DNA from: Brachypodium distachyon
Lineage: Eukaryota; Streptophyta; Magnoliopsida; Poales; Poaceae
Reading direction: 5' to 3'
Assembly (NCBI RefSeq): GCF_000005505.3
Contig: NC_016132.3
Coordinates: forward strand, 29,278,914 to 29,342,913
Length of the DNA stretch: 64,000 nt
Shown here piece after piece: positions 55,209 to 64,000 of this stretch. A program made the position numbers and the translations under genes. The first letter of the stretch is position 1, and every line of letters begins with the position of its first letter. The notes under the pieces are model-generated. The model searched no databases and was not told the origin of the DNA. It was given only the letters and a program-made list of their open reading frames with translations.

Positions 55209-56661
55209 CACTGGAACATCTGCGCAAACCTTCGATCAAGCCGTCACTAGAGTCAGAATTGATATTTATTCCGGCGAACCCGGAGACCGTGGTTCCAGTA
55301 ACCCAGGGACTGAGGGCCCTAACTTGGCCGAGGCAATGGCAGTTGAACCGATGGAAATAGACGAGCCGGTATTCACGACTCGTCCTGTGCCGGTTTGGGC
55401 GCAACCAATCATGTCGTACATTAAAGATGGAAGTCTGCTGGAAGATGAAGTGTCGGCAAGGCAGGTTTAGAGAAGAGCGAAGGCATACACAATTATCAAC
55501 GGCGAACTGTACAAGAGAAGTGTCACCAACGTGTTGCAACGTTGCGTCGAGCCAGAAGAAGGACAAGAAATCCTCCGAGATATTCATCAAGGCGAGTGTG
55601 TCCATCATGCATCCTCAAGAACATTAGTAGCTAAGGCATTTCGGTACGGATTCTACTGGCTGAGTGCGCTATAGGAGGCAGAAGATATGGTCAGGAAGTG
55701 CAACGGTTGCCAGAGATATGCCAGCAAAGTCCATATGCCGGCATCTGAACTGAAGACAATACCAATCACTTGGCCATTTGCTGTTTGGTGTTTGGATATG
55801 GTGGGACCTTTCAAGCGGGCGCGAGGAAACATGACGCATATCCTGGTCATGGTGGACAAGTTCACCAAATGGATCGAGGTGAAGCCAATATGGAAGTGTG
55901 ATGGAAAAACAACAATGTCATTTTTAAAGGATATCATCTTGAGATACGGCTACCCGCATAGTATCATCACGGATAATGGAACAAACTTCGCAGAAGTAGC
56001 TTTTGCACGGTTCTGTGTGGACAAGAAAATCCGGCTTGCTGTCGCCTCCGTAGCCCATCCTTAGTCCAATGGGCAAGTTGAGAGAGCAAACAGCTTGGTT
56101 TTAGCCGGCATAAAGCCTCGCCTAATGGAGCCACTTGAACACACTCCAGGGTGTTGGCTGGATGAGCTCCCGACTGTGTTGTGGAGTCTTAGGACAACCC
56201 TGAATCGTTCCACAGGCTATACGTCATATTTCCTCGTCTACGAGGCAGAAGCTGTCTTACCAGCTGACATGCAACATGACTCTCCACGAGTAACCATGTA
56301 TACGGAGGCCGAGGCAAAGGAAGCCCGAGAAAATGATGTCGACCTGCTCGAAGAAGCACGAGAATTGGCTTTATCCCGGTCAGCCATCTATCAGCAACAC
56401 CTCAGACGCTATCACAGCCGGAAGGTAAACCCTCGGGTGTTCCGGGAAGGAGATCTAGTGCTCCGGCGTGTGCAACGCACGGCCGGCATGCATAAGTTTT
56501 CACCTCCATGTGAAGGACCCTTCATTGTGAGCAAAGCGCTGCACAATGATTCATACTATCTTATAGATGCACAGGACCCCAACGCAAACAAGATGGACAA
56601 ATCCGGCGAGGAAACAAAGAGGCCGTGGAATGTAGCTTTGCTTCATCCATTCTATACTTGA
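55209..56661 (+). pseudogene. pol: Integrase of C2
   Basis: The zinc-binding N-terminus (HHASSRTLVAKAFRYGFYW ... CNGCQRYA) spans about 55600-55725. The core reads WCLDMVGPFKRARGN, ILVMVDKFTKWIEVKP, IITDNGTNF and SNGQVERANSLVLAGIKPRL, with the D, D and E positions present. The C-terminal part reads DLVLRRVQRTAG, HKFSPPCEGPFIV and WNVALLHPFYT, with the stop at 56659-56661. In-frame stops at about 55468, 55672 and 56062 inactivate it. No chromodomain follows, as expected for Tat. Confidence 0.85.
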
Positions 56662-57015
56662 AAGATGAGTATTTGTATCGTTGTACCCTTTTCATTATGT
56701 CGGTTATTTTGAGACATTGAATGAACCGCCGAATTCTTGAAAGAAACTCGGGGACTCCCCTTTTTTATGAAAGTTGTGTTTAATTATTTGCTTTGTATGT
56801 CGGCTTGGCTAGACTGTGTAATCTTATGTCGGTTTAGTAGTGTGTCGGTACCGAAAACTCTCTCTATGACTTAGTTGTTGTCCGCAACCCGGCTTCATGG
56901 AAAGCTAGAGCACGAGTACGAAGTTATTCAACACATGAAAAACGATTACAGAAATAAGCAAACAGGCGAGCCGAGATGCGCGTTTTTTATCTAACCCAAT
57001 ACCTTCTCTTATGCC
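56662..57015 (+). other. 3' untranslated region of C2, first part
   Basis: Non-coding. It contains AACTCGGGGACTCCCC at about 56745, a polypurine-like tract resembling the one before C1's LTR. Interrupted at ATGCC (57011-57015) by D1. Confidence 0.6.
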
Positions 57016-58024
57016 TGATACGGGTGCGGGTGGCCCGATCTTTCGATGAGATTGGTAACTCTCGATTTGGGTAGGAGGTGACGTTGACGATCCGACTACG
57101 GCCTAGGAGGCAGCGCCTTAGCAATCGATACACCAACTCCAAAGGGTTATTGATCACGCGGGGGCACGATCAACCTGACCACGAAGGTCTTTGTTCCTGC
57201 AAGCAATCGAAGAACAAACAAGAACAAGATAAATAGCGGATGCAATCTAAAATTGCGAATATACTATATCAAACCAATGTCTCAACGAGACGATAAGTTG
57301 GAGTCTTGACGACGGTAAAACAGATGGTCTAACCGACACACGCGATTACACGAAAGTAGCAAAGATGGCTAAACTTTATCTAATCAAAACCCAAGGCTCC
57401 TTAGGGGGGCTCATGGGGTATATAAAGGAGGAGGGAGAGATATTTTCGTCCACCTTGAGTAAGGTGGCCGAAATCCAACTCTATCTCTAACTTTCCTAAC
57501 AAACTACAACTCTTTAGGAAACAGAAAAACAGATCCGTCAGCTTGTTTTGTCCGTCATGGTCAGCACGAGTCGAATTTTTGATGGGGCCAGATCCGTTGG
57601 AAAGGTCTTGTAATTACCTTTCCAACAAGTACTTGTTTGCTTGATTTGGACTCCGGATGCGGCCTGGGTGATTAAAACAAATTCGGGTCTCCTGACAGCT
57701 CGGACCCGAATCGGATTCAACTTTAATTCGTGATATCTTTCTCTAGCAAGCTCCGAATAATGTGCCGTTTGATTTGTTGGAAAGTAGATTTGATAGGCTT
57801 CACTTTGAATCTCCCTTTGCAGGGTATAACACTTCATCTTCACTTTGGACTTGTAAAGTTCAATAAGATGCCTACATAATAAGATTACACAAGATAGTAG
57901 CTCCGCCTCTTTGCAAGTAACATATTGAAAACATTTTGTAATTGAATTCACCTGATTATAATTATTAGAGACACCAACAATTAGGGTTCTAATGGTCGTA
58001 TCCATGGTTAGCATGTCCATATCA
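57016..58024 (-). mobile_element. 3' LTR of D1
   Basis: On its strand TGATATGGACATGCTAACC ... CCGCACCCGTATCA, 1,009 bp. TATA-like TATATACCCC is at about 57412-57424. It encodes the last 160 or so residues of the gag ORF. Confidence 0.9.
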
Positions 58025-59634
58025 TCCTCCCTTTCTTGAAAGGAAAGCCATCCTCGGCGTCGTTTATGCTGAAAATATGCTAACAAAAGAGACAAGGTAT
58101 GCGAATGGTATATGTATATATCGTTATTTTTAACTCCACTCCCATGTTGCACAATTAATGTTTTATAACAAAGTCTCATGCAATAATTAGTAAAACAATC
58201 ATGATGAATAACATTCCAGCAAGAAGATTGACAATATTGTTTGCATTTATAAGCGAAACGATTTCTTGTATTTGGTTTGCACCGCTCACCATTACACCAT
58301 CCCAACATTGGAGAATAATAATGAATAGTATCCAAATTAGTTACTACAATATGCTGAAATTTAGAGCAAGTCAAAGCACTAATATTCAAACAAGCATGTA
58401 AATAACTATTTGGCAAATAATCAACACCTATATTGGAGGTCCTATCAAAATGATTAAGCATGTGCAAAAATTTATTTTCTCCCAAGAGAGGAAAATTATC
58501 ACAAGTAATGCAAATCTCATGCACCAAAATGTTATTGTTCACATCATGTTGTCCAATTAAATGAATTGTGTATCCATGAACAGCAAAAGATTTCGAAATT
58601 GTTAACTCACACAGTTTATCCATTGCATGCGACAAATACATGGGACTATCAAGTGCAATATAACACAAAGAATTAATAGGTGGATCGTTCTCAATCACTC
58701 CATGTGTAATTAAGTCGACACAACCTAAACCAAATTTATCTACATCACATGTTTCTCCCAAAACATTAGTTATTTCCTCACATGATTCATTCTCATCAAT
58801 ATCAAAATTAATATGTCCACTCAAATCATTAGAAGAATTAATTTCAGCAGTAGGTGCACTCAAATCAGCATGTAAATCAACAATTTCACATGGTGCAGAA
58901 AATTCAACGGGTATCTCATTTATTTCATCACATGTCATATTTTGTTCAGCAACACAATCATCTTTATCATTACCTTGTAGGCTCAACACGTTTCTTGTAC
59001 ACCTTCTCTCCAATTTCCTCTCCGCTTCACGAGCAAGATTAAGCAAACACAATAGAGAGTCGTATTTTCCGTATTCAATTATGTAAGAAATATCAAAGTT
59101 AAGCCCACAATAAAACCTATCCATTTTTCTTTGTTCGGTTTCATCTAAACCAGATCGCAAGGTTAAAATTTGGAACTCATGGTAGTAATCATCAACAGTT
59201 TTATCATCTTGTGTCAAACGTCGTAATTTGGAACGCAACTCATAAGCATAACTTGGAGGAACATATTTTTCTCTCATGATTTTCTTCATATCAAGCCAAG
59301 TGTGAGGTATTTTGTTTTCTGTAAATATCTCACACCACCATGATAATGCATCAAAACGAAATTTACTACTAGCAATTTGGACCTCACGACTATCTAGTAC
59401 ATGGAAGCATGTGAATTGTTCAGTTAAAGCTAGCTCCCAATCTATATACGTTTCAGCATCATTTTCCCCCTCAAAGAAAGGTACATACAATTTAATTGTA
59501 TTAGAAGGATTGTTTTGTACCGTTGCCGTGGCATTATCAACAAGAGACGTGGAGGATGGCCGTGGTGAAAAGCACTCATCGCGGTCACGGGATAGCATCG
59601 GTCTAGTTGCCATGCTTCGTGTAAGTCCTGTCAT
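57538..59634 (-). CDS. gag: Gag-like protein of D1, 698 residues, frame extends into the 3' LTR
   Basis: An intact frame from MTGLTRSMATRPML. The CRM-like capsid region at about residues 45-210 reads YVPFFEGENDAETYIDWELA, FDALSWWCEI, LDMKKIMREKYVPPSYAYEL, KTVDDYYHEFQILTLRSGLD, KMDRFYCGLN and LLNLAREAERKLERR. The middle is acidic and Asn/Ser-rich, followed by a Cys/His-containing stretch (about 330-530) without a classical zinc knuckle. From about residue 537 the frame is inside the 3' LTR (MLTMDTTIRTLIVGVSNNYN ... TMTDKTS). The product should coat the element's RNA. The open frame contrasts with every other coding region in the window. In D2 the same gene is broken. Whether the C-terminal half has a function is unknown. 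Confidence 0.85.
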   Translation of the reverse strand: MTGLTRSMATRPMLSRDRDECFSPRPSSTSLVDNATATVQNNPSNTIKLYVPFFEGENDAETYIDWELALTEQFTCFHVLDSREVQIASSKFRFDALSWWCEIFTENKIPHTWLDMKKIMREKYVPPSYAYELRSKLRRLTQDDKTVDDYYHEFQILTLRSGLDETEQRKMDRFYCGLNFDISYIIEYGKYDSLLCLLNLAREAERKLERRCTRNVLSLQGNDKDDCVAEQNMTCDEINEIPVEFSAPCEIVDLHADLSAPTAEINSSNDLSGHINFDIDENESCEEITNVLGETCDVDKFGLGCVDLITHGVIENDPPINSLCYIALDSPMYLSHAMDKLCELTISKSFAVHGYTIHLIGQHDVNNNILVHEICITCDNFPLLGENKFLHMLNHFDRTSNIGVDYLPNSYLHACLNISALTCSKFQHIVVTNLDTIHYYSPMLGWCNGERCKPNTRNRFAYKCKQYCQSSCWNVIHHDCFTNYCMRLCYKTLIVQHGSGVKNNDIYIYHSHTLSLLLAYFQHKRRRGWLSFQEREDDMDMLTMDTTIRTLIVGVSNNYNQVNSITKCFQYVTCKEAELLSCVILLCRHLIELYKSKVKMKCYTLQREIQSEAYQIYFPTNQTAHYSELARERYHELKLNPIRVRAVRRPEFVLITQAASGVQIKQTSTCWKGNYKTFPTDLAPSKIRLVLTMTDKTS
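58025..58036 (-). other. Polypurine tract of D1
   Basis: The minus strand reads AAGAAAGGGAGGA directly upstream of the 3' LTR start TGATATGG. It lies inside the gag ORF, so it is also translated. Confidence 0.75.
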
Positions 59635-61225
59635 GGTTAGTAGAAAACAAGAAACAAATCACAGTAATATGTTCCTATCAACTACTAGGATGTGGCTATA
59701 AGTCGCTCAACTTTCAAGCTAAAAATCAAGTTCTTACAAGTTCTTACCATGCAAAACAGGAAGATGATGGCCAACGGCGTGACCAAGCCCTCCGAATATT
59801 AAATGTATCGATGCCTCGGTAACAAACCAACCTAGGTGTAGAATCTGTGGAGCTTGGAGGCTTTTGTGAGTAGCAAGGAATAGCAAATAATCAAATCAGT
59901 AATGCAAAGTTGAAAATATGCTCAATAATGCTAGTCCTAGCTGCTGGAGTCGATAAGAACGAATTACAGAAATAATCTAAGCCTAGATACTGAAGAAGGT
60001 AGGATAGAAAGATGGCACAACAAGTAAATCCCTAGGATTTTTTTTCTTTTTTTTTTCTTTTTGTGGCCTTCTGTTTGGCTTCTTATTCTTTTGTTCTTCT
60101 TTTTTCTTTTTTCTTTTTTAACCCCAGAAACTCACGCAAAAGAAGGACCGGAAAACTGTACGTCGGTCTGTCGAAGAACAGCAAAAGCTGCAGTAAGAAA
60201 AATTCAGAAAAATATGGAAAAATATAGGTTAGAAGGGTATCGACACAAGCTTTCCAGCAAGGGCAAGATCACTCAAAACGGATGTCGGACCGTGGAGAAA
60301 ACTGACAAACACCGGGCTGTAGCGACGCTGGAAAACGGATGCAGAAACTTGGAATCTTCAAAAGTCCACCTTACAAACCGAATTTGAGGGTCAAACTGCA
60401 GGGCAACGCCCTGGATATTTCCTGATGCGCCTCGTCGTGAGCTTTCCAAAAAGTCCAAGAACGTCTAAATCCGAGTTGGTACGCAAAAGATACGCCCGTT
60501 TTACTGAACACGGGTCAAACCCACCCGAAACTAAAATTCTACTCGGACTCGGGTCCGAAACTGACTCGAACTCTTTCTCTTTTTTTTTCCTTTTTTTTTA
60601 TTTCTTTCTTTCCCTTTTTTTTTCTTTCCTTTTTTTTTTCAACTTTCCAAACAACTTGATCTCTAAACAAAATTCGATCTATGATGAAACACTTTCCAAA
60701 AGCACTCCTTATAGGACTCGGACTCGAACTCGCGGCTGAAAATTATTACTTGCCGACTCGATGTAGAACTCGAAGAGGGACACAGTGTAGGACTTGACGA
60801 GGGACTCGGTGTAGGACTCGAAGAGGGACTCGGTGTAGGACTCAAAGAGGGACTCGGTGTAGGACTCGAAGAGGGACTCGGTGGAAGATATGGTGGCGGC
60901 AGGAGATTATGGCGGTGGTGTGGCAGGAAGTTTAGCGGCGGAAGATTGATGAAGGAAACCTGCGTCACACGAAGAACAAGAAAACCAAAAGCAAGTTCGA
61001 TCTAGTAGAAAAAATTTGAAAAACGATCCAATCTAATCCAGCAACTCGACACGATTAATGCAGCAAAGATTCAACAATGCAAATACTAAAGTGAAAATTG
61101 CAAGGCTCGGATTGGTTTTAGGACAAGGTAACTAATTCTAATTTTTGTTTGGCTTTTTCTGGACGATAGGTAAAAAAAGATCTAAACTACGGATAAACTG
61201 GAAAAATCTCACCGAACAACCTTAA
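59635..61225 (-). other. Leader of D1
   Basis: About 1.6 kb between PBS and gag, with no credible ORF. It contains the 24-bp repeat, two pyrimidine-rich tracts on the plus strand (purine-rich on the element's strand) and many short upstream ATGs. Collinear with the D2 leader (34645-36174). Confidence 0.7.
60755..60874 (-). repeat. 24-bp tandem repeat in the D1 leader, 5 units
   Basis: Five 24-bp units, each two 12-mers (plus strand GACTCGGTGTAG and GACTCGAAGAGG type), with a partial sixth. D2 has three units (34991-35062). Confidence 0.9.
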
Positions 61226-61237
61226 GCTCTGATACCA
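61226..61237 (-). other. Primer-binding site of D1
   Basis: The minus strand reads TGGTATCAGAGC, 2 bases inside the 5' LTR. Initiator-Met tRNA type, as in A and D2. Confidence 0.95.
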
Positions 61238-61239
61238 CG

Positions 61240-62250
61240 TGATACGGGTGCGGGTGGCCCGATCTTTCGATGAGATTGGTAACTCTCGATTTGGGTAGGA
61301 GGTGACGTTGACGATCCGACTACGGCCTAGGAGGCAGCGCCTTAGCAATCGATACACCAACTCCAGAGGGTTATTGATCACGCGGGGGCACGATCAACCT
61401 GACCACGAAGGTCTTTGTTCCTTCAAGCAATCGAAGAACAAACAAGAACAAGATAAATAGCGGATGCAATCTATAATTGCGAATATACTATATCAAACCA
61501 ATGTCTCAACGAGACGATAAGTTGGAGTCTTGACGACGGTAAAACAGATGGTCTAACCGACACACGCGATTACACGAAAGTAGCAAAGATGGCTAAACTT
61601 TATCTAATCAAAACCCAAGGCTCCTTAGGGGGGCTCATGGGGTATATAAAGGAGGAGGGAGAGATATTTTCGTCCACCTTGAGTAAGGTGGCCGAAATCC
61701 AACTCTATCTCTAACTTTCCTAACAAACTACAACTCTTTAGGAAACAGAAAAACAGATCCGTCAGCTTGTTTTGTCCGTCACGGTCAGCACGAGTCGAAT
61801 CTCTGGATGGGGCCAGATCCGTTGGAAAGGTCTTGTAATTACCTTTCCAACAAGTACTTGTTTGCTTGATTTGGACTCCGGATGCGGCCTGGGTGATTAA
61901 AACAAATTCGGGTCTCCTGACAGCTCGGACCCGAATCGGATTCAAACTTTAATTCGTGATATCTTTCTCTAGCAAGCTCCGAATCATGTGCCGTTTGATT
62001 TGTTGGAAAGTAGAATTGATAGGCTTCACTTTGAATCTCCCTTTGCAGGTTATAACACTTCATCTTCACTTTGGAATTGTAAAGTTCAATAAGATGCCTG
62101 CATAATAAGATTACACAAGATAGTAGCTCCGCCTCTTTGCAAGTAACATATTGAAAACATTTTGTAATTGAATTCACCTGATTATAATTATTAGAGGCAC
62201 CAACAATTAGGGTTCTAATGGTCGTATCCATTGTTAGCATGTCCATATCA
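61240..62250 (-). mobile_element. 5' LTR of D1
   Basis: 1,011 bp, nearly identical to 57016-58024. The U3 part carries an open frame (62246-61839) equivalent to the gag tail in the 3' LTR but shifted by a 1-bp difference near 61945. Confidence 0.95.
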
Positions 62251-62255
62251 ATGCC

Positions 62256-62415
62256 GGACAGCTCCAGATAGGTTTCATAAGTTTAAAAGTTTTTTAACGC
62301 TATATTATATGACTTCGCAGTTCATACGTCGAACGCCGATAAGGCAGACAATGAGCCAAGGTCATAAAATTTAGCCGACAGAACAATAAACTCGGGGACT
62401 TGGCTGGAAGCCAAA
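62256..62415 (+). other. 3' untranslated region of C2, second part
   Basis: Continues C2 after D1 and its duplicated ATGCC. AACTCGGGGACTTGG at about 62390 is polypurine-like. The expected C2 3' LTR (TGTCGGGGG) does not follow; the LTR F2 starts at 62416. Confidence 0.55.
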
Positions 62416-64000
62416 TGTGAAGCGATCCTCCCCCTAACTAGGGTTCGATCTCTGTGCTTACTGTGCTAGTCCCTGGATCGACTTACTAGCACACACAGTT
62501 TCATGATGAAGTATACAGGAACAAAGGTCGAAAGTACTTTATTACATCGCATCATCCAGAATTTAAATAGTACTTACAACCTCGCATGACCTCTTGGGCC
62601 AGCATAAAACAAATACGGTTTCAACATCATAAAACAATGTTTCAAAAACTGCAGCGGAAAAGGGTAGAACATAAGGGCCACACTACTCCAAGGTGAGAGC
62701 ATGTTGGAATGTAAGCACATGACCCATGACAAAACGACGAACCTCACTCATCGTCGGATCCACCTGCATTGTTAATTGCAGCCACTACGTGGTCAATACA
62801 TTTGAATGTATTGGCAAGCTCACTAGAGTTATAAAAGACCTACCAAGTACATGCATAGTTTGGTTAGGTGGGGTTTCGCTATTTTGCATAAAAGCATCAT
62901 TATTCAAATCCTATCATTTTTAGACATATAGTTTTGAATTCTATTGGACTCGGAGTAGAAACACCCATGCTCCTATTAATCTAGGCACATTGAGTAGAAA
63001 CATCAATGCTCCTACCCAGTTCAATCCATTCGTTTTATTAGGAAATTGGAATGAGTGAGACCTTCCTTACAGCCCCAATATCTAGTTGCTCATAATTGTC
63101 CGTAACCGGGGACACGGCTAAGTACTTAGTTTGACACTCTCGAGAGGTGGTACACTTTACCCACAAGAAATCGACGTGTTAATCCCTTGCTGTCCTCAGG
63201 GTAGAGTAGCAACGGCATCGATTACAGGAATTTTCAGAACATATTCCCCCAAACCATCTGAGGGACGCGTTCCAACCTACACTGCTACATACCGATGTCA
63301 CCTCGGATCCAGGTTCATATTTCTTACATCCATCCTGGCAGAGCCCATAATACCATGTGGTTGTACTGGAAGCTACTAAACAGGAAACTAGTCCAGTCTC
63401 TGGTTATCCCGGGTGGCATCCCACATTGTGACACAGGCACTCCCCGAATCGCACGGGGAGACGACCATGGACGCTCCCGAATCACACGGAGAGATGACTC
63501 AGCGGGCCCCATAGAAATGGACCTAACGTCACGACATCCGAAAACTCAAAGCAGTCCACCCAGGACGGTTCATTGAATTACTTGTTTTGCCGTACACCAG
63601 GAAAATCATATTGTAATTTCAATAGTATCACATTGTAATAATACCACCCTCGTATATTATCATAGCATAGCATTACTACTACGATGGCAATTGGTGGTGA
63701 AGTCATGCAAAGGTATCCTATACTATTAGGACAGATCATAGCTAGCATAGATACAATAATAATCCTGACAATGCAACTAATAAAATCTAGTGCACAATAA
63801 AATAATGGGTAAATGATCAAAGTGAACTTGCCTTGATAGTAGTTGGTATTCAAACACTCTTCGCAATCACACAGTTCGCTCTCCGAGAAAACTATACAAT
63901 CAAGCAAACATACACATACATAAACACACCATACAAGCAAAAGGATATGTATGCCATGATGCAATGCAAAACATGTGACATGAGTTTGGTTTATTTTATT
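62416..64000 (-). mobile_element. Family-F LTR (F2), cut by the window edge
   Basis: Starts TGTGAAGCGATCC like F1 and runs collinear with it (shared 'GGTTCGATCTCTGTGCTTAC', 'CCGTAACCGGGGACACGGCT', 'TTATCCCGGGTGGCATCCCA'). The flank on the left is CCAAA. It is either a solo LTR or the 3' LTR of a minus-strand element lying to the right. No gene is present in this part. Confidence 0.8.

Larger units (their letters stand above)
57016..62250 (-). mobile_element. Complete gag-only LTR retrotransposon D1 (TSD ATGCC)
   Basis: The minus-strand element is 5,235 bp. 5' LTR 61240-62250, PBS 61226-61237, leader, gag ORF 59634-57538, polypurine tract 58025-58036, 3' LTR 57016-58024. The perfect 5-bp duplication ATGCC lies at 57011-57015 and 62251-62255. 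It has no protease, RT, RNase H or integrase. By eye the LTRs differ at about 15 of 1,010 positions, so it is fairly young. It must have moved with enzymes from another element; the gag type and an LTR starting TGAT suggest a CRM-type chromovirus as partner (inference). Confidence 0.95.
40816..62415 (+). mobile_element. Tat-lineage Ty3/gypsy element C2 carrying four nested insertions
   Basis: 5' LTR (40816-42551), PBS, leader, gag (about 43066-44833), protease (about 45005-45416), RT and RNase H (48530-50073), second RNase H (54742-55208), integrase (to 56661), and 3' untranslated region split into 56662-57015 and 62256-62415. The 3' LTR is not seen because another LTR (F2) starts at 62416. 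Dual RNase H marks Tat. Nested inside are a PIF/Harbinger-like element (41051-42019), a LINE (about 45545-48529), solo LTR F1 (50074-54741) and complete element D1 (57016-62250). Removing them leaves about 10 kb of mostly continuous coding sequence with frameshifts and stops. No antisense extra gene is present, unlike in the B elements. Confidence 0.85.

Noticed and set aside
60755..60874. Regular short repeats considered as a CRISPR array
   Set aside because: Units are directly adjacent with no spacers, sit in a retrotransposon leader, and the DNA is eukaryotic.
1..64000. tRNA, rRNA and microRNA genes
   Set aside because: The only tRNA-like sequences seen are 12-18 base primer-binding sites. 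No cloverleaf, rRNA or convincing precursor hairpin was recognised by eye; a dedicated scan was not possible.

Overview
The window looks like repeat-rich nuclear DNA of a grass (Poaceae). The signs are Ty3/gypsy elements of the Tat lineage that carry a GC-rich antisense extra gene, chromovirus (Tekay-type) elements with multi-kilobase LTRs, an L1-type LINE, and a PIF/Harbinger-like element with a GGGTGCGTTTGGTTG-type end. I found no convincing intact host gene, tRNA, rRNA or CRISPR array. Nearly every base belongs to a nested or truncated transposable element. Family names rest on protein motifs and LTR ends read by eye, not on a database search.

Layout from left to right: (1) 1-4211, leader, primer-binding site and 3.2-kb 5' LTR of a minus-strand chromovirus (element A). 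(2) 4212-11925, minus-strand Tat element B1 with decayed pol and, on the opposite strand, the spliced extra gene (aORF). (3) 11926-15666, plus-strand chromovirus remnant E, with gag zinc knuckle, protease tail, half an RT, integrase tail, chromodomain and LTR. (4) 15667-24857, plus-strand Tat element B2, with LTR, gag-protease, a deletion of RT-RH-IN, the antisense aORF and the 3' LTR. (5) 24858-25116, LTR scrap of family F. (6) 25117-30516, 3' half of a third Tat element B3, again with the antisense aORF. (7) 30517 to about 31470, gag start, primer site and LTR of a fourth, minus-strand Tat element B4. (8) About 31470-32513, 3' end of a Tat element of a second family, C1. (9) 33080-40250, a degenerate array with a unit of about 46 bp, split by the gag-only LTR element D2 (33624-39081, target duplication CAACC). 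(10) 40816-62415, the best-preserved autonomous-type element, C2. It is interrupted in turn by a PIF/Harbinger-like element in its 5' LTR, a LINE between protease and RT, a 4.7-kb solo LTR (F1) in the RNase H region, and a complete gag-only element D1 (57016-62250, target duplication ATGCC). (11) 62416 onward, another family-F LTR.

How the parts work together. B and C are dual-RNase-H Tat retrotransposons. B additionally carries, between pol and the 3' LTR and on the opposite strand, a multi-exon gene with its own TATA box, an N-terminal domain of the kind Pfam calls 'putative gypsy type transposon' (PF04195), a bipartite nuclear-localisation-like motif, a long coiled coil and a conserved C-terminal block. 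Three diverged copies are in this window. B2 lacks the first intron precisely at the exon junction, which suggests that a spliced antisense RNA has passed through reverse transcription. D elements encode only a CRM-like gag whose reading frame runs on into the 3' LTR, so they must depend on proteins supplied by another element. D2 contains a piece of LTR from the D1-type subfamily inside its gag, a footprint of RNA template switching between two copackaged genomes. These two observations are the most interesting content of the window.
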